This document shows positions 43,955 through 49,387 of a stretch of 49,387 bases of DNA, piece by piece (position 1 is the first letter of the stretch; each line of letters starts with the position of its first letter). Below the pieces are notes generated by a model that saw only the letters and a list, made by a program, of their open reading frames with translations, did not search any database and was not told the origin of the DNA. The stretch is from NCBI GenBank assembly GCA_019084405.1, contig JAHRFX010000113.1, positions 1 through 49,387 on the forward strand. The letters are read 5' to 3'. The position numbers and the translations under genes are program-made. The DNA is from Methanobacterium sp. (lineage in GTDB: Archaea > Methanobacteriota > Methanobacteria > Methanobacteriales > Methanobacteriaceae).

Positions 43955-45466
43955 ATGTACATAAATCTGAAAAAAAAGTTTTTAGATGAAATAGAAACCA
44001 CTGCAGAAATACATATTCCCCAGGATCCTCTGGATAGAGTAATTGGACACGATGATGTTATTAAGCTAGCAAAAATTGCTGCCAGACAAAAAAGAAATCT
44101 GTTACTGGTTGGTTCTCCAGGAATAGGAAAATCCCTTATTGCTCAATCCCTATCTTTTCATTTATCAACTCCCGGTGAAGAAATATCCGCTGTTCATAAT
44201 CCAGAAAGGCCAGAAAGACCTTTTATTGAGGTTAAAACAAAAAAAGAGATGGATAATGAAATTGAAGATAAAAAAAGAGCGGAAGGAGAATATACAAGTC
44301 CGGAAATGGTTCCAGATTTAGTAGCCGAACGATTAGGATTTAAATGTATTCACTGCGGAGATTACAATAGTGCTTACCAGAGCATATGCCCCCAATGTGG
44401 AGGGGATAAATTTTCACATATCAGTGCCCGGAGAAAACACCTGGGTGATCTTTTAGGAATGTTTGAAATGAATTCAGGCCCAGAAAATATTCCTCAAGAA
44501 AGGGTCACCACCACCCGAATAGTGAATGACCGGGAAGAAGTGGTAATATATGAAAGGGTGAATGGGAAAGAAATAAAGGTAATGGATCAACAATCACTGG
44601 AAAAAAGGCGCAAAATCGTGGAAGAAAATCCCCGCCATGTAATCGTTCCCTTAAAACGGAAAAATTTTATTCAGGCGACTGGTGCCAGTGAAACAGAGTT
44701 ATTAGTGATGTGAGACACGACCCTTATGGTGGACATAGTGAACTGGGTAGTGCCCCCTATGAAAGAGTTATCCCGGGAGCCATACATGAGGCACATGAAG
44801 GGGTGCTTTTTATCGATGAAATAATTCACATCGCCAGTTTACAGCGATACATATTAAGTGCCATGCAGGAAAAAATATTCCCCATTGTAGGCAGAAACCC
44901 TCAGAGTGCAGGTAGTTCAGTTAAGGTGGAAAATGTTCCCTGCGACTTTATTTTTGTTGCGGCATGTAATTTAATGGATTTAAGATATATTTTACCCCCC
45001 CCTCAGATCCCGTATACAGGGAGAAGGATATGAAGTTCTCATGAATACCACCATGCAAGCTATTCCTGAAAATGCAGAAAAAATAGGTCAGTTCATTGCC
45101 CAGGAAATCAATATAGATGGAAAAATACCCCATGCAACTAAAGAAGCTGTTAAAATATTAATTAAAGAGGCAAAAAAAAGAGCATATTTAATTGATGACC
45201 AGAAAGATGCTTTTACTCTCCGACTTCGAGACCTGGGAGGGGTTATTAGAATGGCAGGTGATTTGGCTGTAATGGAAGATAGTAGTATTATAACCAAAAA
45301 ACATATGTCCCTGGCGGTAATTAAATCTCTTTCCATTGAAGATCAGATATTAAAGCGTTATGAAAGCTATGAAAAAGCTATCCAACAAGATTTAACATCT
45401 TCCCATGTTATCCAAGATCAACATGCTCCCTTCAAAAATGAAAATGTTGACCGCAGTTATCTTTGA
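43955..45466 (+). pseudogene. Lon-like AAA+ ATPase with zinc-ribbon insert, interrupted by two frameshifts
   Basis: Restoring two single-base changes gives a protein of about 500 residues. The first segment (43955-44707) has Walker A VGSPGIGKS at 53-60 and then a zinc ribbon (Cys131, Cys134, Cys145, Cys148). The second (about 44707-45003) has GVLFIDEI (Walker B) and the conserved LRYILPP. The third (to 45466) has the sensor-2-like helices and ends without the Lon Ser-Lys protease domain. The frames join at 44707-44712 (one missing G, tta-g-tgat) and at 44995-45002 (C8 instead of C7). The start has GAGGC 7 bases upstream. This resembles archaeal LonB in the AAA+ core, but with the zinc ribbon where LonB has membrane helices. 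The role is unknown. Confidence 0.75.
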
Positions 45467-45578
45467 AAATAATATTATTCCCGATATAATAAACAGTCTA
45501 TTTAATCCAGGGACACCAAACACTATTAATATAAATAATTTAGATTTGATTTATATAAAATCATTAAAACTTGATATC

Positions 45579-46577
45579 ATGAATCCTTATCCTCAAAAAG
45601 CTGGAAAAACTCAGATTAATTCTTCAGGAGATTTTAAGTCATCGGAATCAACCTGGTCCCAGGAAGGTGGAAGAAAAACAATTTTAGAAGTATTGGATTT
45701 TCCAGATATGATTGAAGAATATTTAATAGAACTGGAAATTCGAAATTATTCACTTAACACCATAAAAACGTATAAATCAATCGTTAATAATTTTTATAAA
45801 TTTTTACTTGGTGAAGAAGACCTCTATGACGATCGTAGAGTTCTAAGATCCTTCAAAAGATACATTCAATTCCTTAAACGGGATAAAAAGGTTTCACAAA
45901 ATTACATTTATCTGGTTACCGTGGTGGTGAAAAAATTTTTGGAATACCACGACATTAACATTTTAAACGAAGTTAAAACTCCTAAAAGAACCAAATCTCT
46001 GCCTAAATCCTTGAATGAAACCGAAGTAAAGAATTTGATTAATGCAGTTGAATGTAATCTGCATAGCCCAAAAGAATCACATGGACAAAAATGTATCAAG
46101 TTACGTAATAAAGTCATACTGGCTCTTTTATACTCATCTGGACTTAGAATATCTGAATTAGTATCTTTAAGGTCAGATGATGTAGATCCTGATGATAGAA
46201 CTATTCGAATTAGAGGTAAGGGTGAAAAAGATCGTATTGTGCTATTTGATGAAGAAACAAAGAATCTAATAAAGGGATATATCACATTCATAGGGAATGA
46301 AGATGATTATCTATTTTTGAACCGTTTTGGAAACCCTATAACCCCCCGGTATGTGCAGATGATGATAAAAAATTATGCCCTGCAGGCCGGTATCAAGAAA
46401 AAAGTAACCCCTCATATTTTAAGGCACTCTTTTGCCACTCATCTTCTAAAAAATGGTGTGGATATACGGGCCATACAGCAGCTTTTGGGGCATTCTAACC
46501 TTTCTACTACTCAAATTTACACCAGTGTAGATATGCAAACTCTGAGAAATGTTTATGACCGGGCCCGGTTAAAGTAG
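45579..46577 (+). CDS. xerA: tyrosine recombinase XerA (XerC/D family)
   Basis: A tyrosine recombinase that probably resolves chromosome dimers at a dif-like site. The C-terminal catalytic domain has the Arg in SGLRISELVSL, HILRHSFATHLL (His-x2-Arg-His) and LGHSNLSTTQIYT (His and the nucleophilic Tyr). The N-terminal SAM-like DNA-binding domain is about 55-140 of this frame (EEYLIELEIRNYSLNTIKTY). I use the ATG at 45579 (332 residues), which is near the usual archaeal length; the frame is open to 45405 but those first residues would overlap the Lon-like gene and look non-conserved. No binding site fixes the start. It is convergent with the kinase genes. Confidence 0.9.
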   Translation: MNPYPQKAGKTQINSSGDFKSSESTWSQEGGRKTILEVLDFPDMIEEYLIELEIRNYSLNTIKTYKSIVNNFYKFLLGEEDLYDDRRVLRSFKRYIQFLKRDKKVSQNYIYLVTVVVKKFLEYHDINILNEVKTPKRTKSLPKSLNETEVKNLINAVECNLHSPKESHGQKCIKLRNKVILALLYSSGLRISELVSLRSDDVDPDDRTIRIRGKGEKDRIVLFDEETKNLIKGYITFIGNEDDYLFLNRFGNPITPRYVQMMIKNYALQAGIKKKVTPHILRHSFATHLLKNGVDIRAIQQLLGHSNLSTTQIYTSVDMQTLRNVYDRARLK

Positions 46578-46619
46578 TTTAAAAAATGAAGTATAATAAT
46601 TCATAAAAATTAAAAATAA

Positions 46620-47702
46620 TTAATTGACTCCCTCTCTTTTTATTAGTCTTTGATTATATTTCATCTCTTCAAATATAATCAAAAAATGAGTCCCCTGATT
46701 TTTATCAAGTTTAATGGTTCCTCCCAGTTGATTAACCAGAGTATAAACCATTCGAAAGCCAAATGACCCTTTATTCGGAAATTCGATTTCTGGAGGAATC
46801 CCCTTACCATTATCATATACTTTGAGATAAATTTTTCCGTCCTCCAATCTAAATAATTCTATTTTTATTTCCCCTGATCTTTTTAAAGGGAATGCATGTT
46901 TTAAGGAATTGGTAACCAGTTCATTTATTATCAACCCACAGGGAATAGCACTTTCTAAATTAAGTAATATTTCATCTGCTTGAAATAATATATTAACTTT
47001 GGAACTCTTATTGTAAGAACCAGAAAGCTGTGAAAATAGTCCCGGCAAATATTCGGTGAAATTAATGCGATTCAAATCATTTGATTGATACATTTTCTCA
47101 TGGATCATGGCCATTGATTTAATCTGGTTTACATAATCCCTGAAGAAATTATTAATGCGCGGATCATTAAAGTATTTAGCTTGAAGAGAAAGCAGGCTAA
47201 TTATAATCTGTAAATTATTTTTAACTCTGTGGTGAATCTCTCTTAAAAGAGCATCTTTTTCTTTTAATGAGTTTTCAAGTTGTCTATTAAGTGCTCTTTC
47301 TTTTAAATAGTACATTTTATTCTTCTTTGCTTCATGTTTATACAGGGCCAGTTCAATATTTACTTTTAAATCCTGCTCCTGGAAGGGTTTTAGAATATAA
47401 CCATAAGGTTCTGTTTTTTTTGCACGTTTAAGAACATCTCCATTAGAATAAGCTGTTAAATAAACCACAGGGATATCAAATCTATCTCCAATAACATGGG
47501 CTGCTTCAATGCCATCCATCTCGCCTTCCAGCATGATATCCATTAGCACTGAATCCGGACAATTTTGTTCAATTTTTTCCAGGGCTTCTTCAGCAGAAGA
47601 AATTATGGCAGGTACCACATAGCCCAGATCTTCTAAAATAGATTTAATGTCCTGAGCCACTAATTCTTCGTCTTCAACAATGAGAATTTTTTCATTCACC
47701 AT
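46620..47702 (-). CDS. receiver-histidine kinase (REC-HisKA_2-HATPase)
   Basis: A 360-residue soluble two-component protein. Residues 1-120 are a CheY-like receiver with Asp55 (VLMDIML) and Lys105 (GYILKPF). After a coiled coil (about 122-150) comes the HisKA_2 dimer region with EIHHRVKNNLQ (His157 or His158), and a HATPase_c domain with NELVTNSLKHAF and DNGKGIPP. There is no transmembrane segment. Because the receiver is at the N-terminus, the kinase is probably controlled by, or passes phosphate to, another kinase. Its start overlaps the end of the upstream kinase gene by 11 bases. It shares strong sequence similarity with that gene. Confidence 0.9.
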   Translation of the reverse strand: MVNEKILIVEDEELVAQDIKSILEDLGYVVPAIISSAEEALEKIEQNCPDSVLMDIMLEGEMDGIEAAHVIGDRFDIPVVYLTAYSNGDVLKRAKKTEPYGYILKPFQEQDLKVNIELALYKHEAKKNKMYYLKERALNRQLENSLKEKDALLREIHHRVKNNLQIIISLLSLQAKYFNDPRINNFFRDYVNQIKSMAMIHEKMYQSNDLNRINFTEYLPGLFSQLSGSYNKSSKVNILFQADEILLNLESAIPCGLIINELVTNSLKHAFPLKRSGEIKIELFRLEDGKIYLKVYDNGKGIPPEIEFPNKGSFGFRMVYTLVNQLGGTIKLDKNQGTHFLIIFEEMKYNQRLIKREGVN

Positions 47703-48010
47703 TTGCTGACCTTCCTTCGTAATTTAATTCTTCGAAGCATATTTTAAAACTGGTCCCCTGAGTGGTATCCAGTTTAATATCCCCATTTATACGCTTATTT
47801 AAAAAGTATACTAACTGAAGACCGAATGTTTCTGTATTATTCATTTCAATACCTGGTGGAAGGCCTATTCCATTATCTTTAACTATTAATACAATTTTTT
47901 CATCATCTTTAAAAAGTTTTAAGGTGATTTCCCCCTTATCTTCTGGGGAAAAAGCATGTTTTAAGGAATTGGTAACCAGTTCATTTATTATAAGACCACA
48001 GGGAATAGCA
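46895..48010 (-). repeat. near-identical 56-bp tracts in the two kinase genes
   Basis: Positions 46895-46950 and 47955-48010, encoding the CGLIINELVTNSLKHAF region of the two kinases, are nearly identical in DNA (about three differences). Elsewhere the two transmitters are clearly diverged. This suggests an old duplication with local gene conversion or strong constraint. Confidence 0.75.
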
Positions 48011-49128
48011 GTTTCAATATTCAAAAAAATTTCATCTAATTCAAGTTTTAATCTGATATTATGTACTTTGCTATGGAAAAAATGAAAAATATCCTGGCTG
48101 AGATTCCTTATATATTCTGAGAAGTTAATACTGGCTAAATCGGGAGAATGATAAAGTTTTTCATGTACCAGGGCAATGGAACTAACCCTATTTTGACTTT
48201 CTTTAAAAATTTCCAATGCTTCGGGATCTTTAATGAATCGGGATTGGAGTCTTAATAAACTGGATATAACCTGCAGGTTATTTTTTACCCGGTGATGAAT
48301 TTCCTGGAGTAGAATCTCTTTTTCTTTTAAAGATTCTTTAATTTTATTTTCATCCAATTTACGCTGAGTAATATCCTGTTCTGTTCCCAGTATTTTTAAG
48401 GACCTTCCCGCTGTATCATTTATTATCTTACCTTGAGAATATACAAATCTTAAAGATCCATCTGGCAGCAATATACGATACTCCTGAGAAAAGCTGCTTT
48501 TATTTTTCAAAGCTTCTTGAATGGTATTTGATACTCTTTTTTTATCACCAGGATGTATCAAATCTAAGAATCTGGAAAAATTAAAATCCTGTTCAATTTT
48601 TTCCACACCAAAGATTCTGAAAAATTCATCAGAGGCATCTATATCTTCAGATTCTATATCAAATTCCCAGCTGCCAATTCTCCCAATTTTTTGAGCTTCT
48701 TTTAATTGCCAATGGCTTTTAAGAAGCTCTTCTTCTGCTTTTTTTAGTTTAATCTGTTCTTCAACCTCTATCATAGCCCTTTTTATAGCAGGCCCTAATT
48801 TAGATAAATTACTTTTTAGTACGTAATCCGTAACCCCTCTTTTTAAGGCCTCTACTGCAAATTCTTCCCCTATTTTTCCACTTACAAAAATAAAGGGTAT
48901 TTCCGGGCATTTATTCTTGGCGATTTCTAGGGCAGATATTCCATCAAAATTAGGTAGAGAATGGTCTGCTAAGATTAAATCCGGTTCAAATTCATCAATT
49001 AATCTAACATAGTCCTCTTCCAGTTCCACCGTCCTTGATAAAAAGTCTATGCCTGATTGGCTAATTTCTCTTTCAATTAATTCCACATCAAAGGGAACAT
49101 CTTCCAGTATAAGAATTTTGGATGTCAA
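47692..49128 (-). CDS. receiver-PAS-histidine kinase (REC-PAS-HisKA_2-HATPase)
   Basis: A 478-residue soluble kinase. An N-terminal receiver (1-120) has Asp55 (LADHSLP) and Lys105; PAS with PAC (about 145-255: RIGRIGSWEFDI, PDGSLRFVYSQG) follows; then HisKA_2 with EIHHRVKNNLQ (His278 or His279) and a HATPase domain with NELVTNSLKHAF and DNGIGLPP. PAS suggests sensing of redox, a ligand or light within the cytoplasm. It precedes the 360-residue kinase with an 11-base overlap, and the transmitter halves look duplicated. The promoter lies to the right, where no other gene is complete. Confidence 0.9.
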   Translation of the reverse strand: MTSKILILEDVPFDVELIEREISQSGIDFLSRTVELEEDYVRLIDEFEPDLILADHSLPNFDGISALEIAKNKCPEIPFIFVSGKIGEEFAVEALKRGVTDYVLKSNLSKLGPAIKRAMIEVEEQIKLKKAEEELLKSHWQLKEAQKIGRIGSWEFDIESEDIDASDEFFRIFGVEKIEQDFNFSRFLDLIHPGDKKRVSNTIQEALKNKSSFSQEYRILLPDGSLRFVYSQGKIINDTAGRSLKILGTEQDITQRKLDENKIKESLKEKEILLQEIHHRVKNNLQVISSLLRLQSRFIKDPEALEIFKESQNRVSSIALVHEKLYHSPDLASINFSEYIRNLSQDIFHFFHSKVHNIRLKLELDEIFLNIETAIPCGLIINELVTNSLKHAFSPEDKGEITLKLFKDDEKIVLIVKDNGIGLPPGIEMNNTETFGLQLVYFLNKRINGDIKLDTTQGTSFKICFEELNYEGRSANGE

Positions 49129-49387
49129 GATTATCTGAGTGGAGTATATAGTTTATTATTAATACTTTTATCTAATTTGTCCATAATAAAGAAGGGCTGC
49201 AACATAAAATCTATATGCATTCAAATGGCACTGTCAAAAACTTGGAGGTTTTTGAAATTGATGTTTTAATAAACAATCTTTTTTATTTGTCTTAAACTCA
49301 TTATTTTCAGGAATAGAAACCTAAAAACTTTTATAATGAGGGGAGCATAGTATTTTCTATGACAAAACAAAAAAATACATGTTCCAG
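49129..49387. other. right-edge intergenic region, possible start of a gene
   Basis: Contains the promoter region of the kinase pair. A possible start is the ATG at 49359, followed by TKQKNTCS, which runs off the window; a purine-rich GAGGGGAG lies 17 bases upstream, too far to be convincing. I see no transposase or RNA. Confidence 0.25.

Noticed and set aside
45405..45578. Longer N-terminus of XerA
   Set aside because: The extra 58 residues overlap the Lon-like gene and look non-conserved; a start near 45579 gives the usual family length.
49129..49387. Insertion-sequence end at the right edge
   Set aside because: There is no terminal inverted repeat or transposase motif; the sequence is simply AT-rich.

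Overview
The window looks like chromosomal DNA of a methanogenic euryarchaeon, most probably a Methanobacterium-like member of the Methanobacteriales. It is AT-rich, with strong GGAGG or GGTGA ribosome binding sites, frequent TTG and GTG starts, and archaeal information genes: TFB, Gar1, aRF1, aIF5A, archaeal DnaG and an archaeal XerA-type recombinase. A coenzyme F430 synthase (cfbE) points to methanogenesis, and stand-alone ThiN, RibL, pyruvoyl arginine decarboxylase and the COG1900/NIL-ferredoxin homocysteine pair fit the same lineage. I see no rRNA, tRNA, CRISPR array, complete insertion sequence or prophage, so this is mostly ordinary core genome.

Layout. 0.2-7.4 kb (+ strand): a DMT transporter, hisA, ribL, argC, a flavodoxin, secF-secD and pyrI. 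7.5-10.8 kb (- strand): a flavoprotein oxidoreductase with an Fe-S-like cysteine cluster, then the NIL-ferredoxin/COG1900 pair for sulfur transfer in homocysteine synthesis. 11.3-14.9 kb (+): tldD-AMMECR1 and a NOG1-like GTPase with an overlapping Hsp20. 15.1-16.7 kb (-): a SIS-domain protein and thiN. 16.8-17.9 kb (+): a broken DUF2124 gene and DUF447. 18-22.7 kb (-): adenine deaminase, a LOR/SDH-type (ornithine cyclodeaminase-like) protein, and aIF5A-speB, divergent from pdaD at 23.1 kb. Together pdaD, speB and aIF5A link arginine, agmatine, putrescine and hypusine. 23.7-30.6 kb (+): FBPase/IMPase, nadK, cfbE, hemC, a Gfo/Idh oxidoreductase, a GfcR-like regulator and a UbiA-family protein. 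30.7-35 kb: aRF1, pyrH, a DUF2116 zinc-ribbon membrane protein, a DUF308 protein and a TauE/SafE permease. 35.2-38.2 kb (+): an unrecognised polytopic membrane protein and a two-domain glycosyltransferase. 38.3-41.8 kb (-): gar1-tfb and the compact set DUF211-RraA-COG0392 flippase. 42.1-46.6 kb (+): two Toprim proteins (the second is DnaG), a Lon-like zinc-ribbon AAA+ ATPase and xerA. 46.6-49.1 kb (-): two overlapping, related sensor kinases, each with an N-terminal receiver domain.

Two genes are interrupted. DUF2124 has one missing T in a T run and an in-frame TAG. The Lon-like ATPase gene has one missing G and one extra C. All three indels lie in homopolymers, so either sequencing error or genuine decay is possible.

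The most unusual things are: the protease-less zinc-ribbon Lon-like ATPase between dnaG and xerA; four closely spaced dyads between the two Toprim genes; three short duplications within 1.2 kb, one of which copies the gar1 stop/tfb start junction; the GT-A/GT-B fusion with its membrane neighbour; the twin receiver-kinases; and the DUF211-RraA-flippase operon. I found no clear-cut new defence or mobile system. These are leads, not demonstrated systems.
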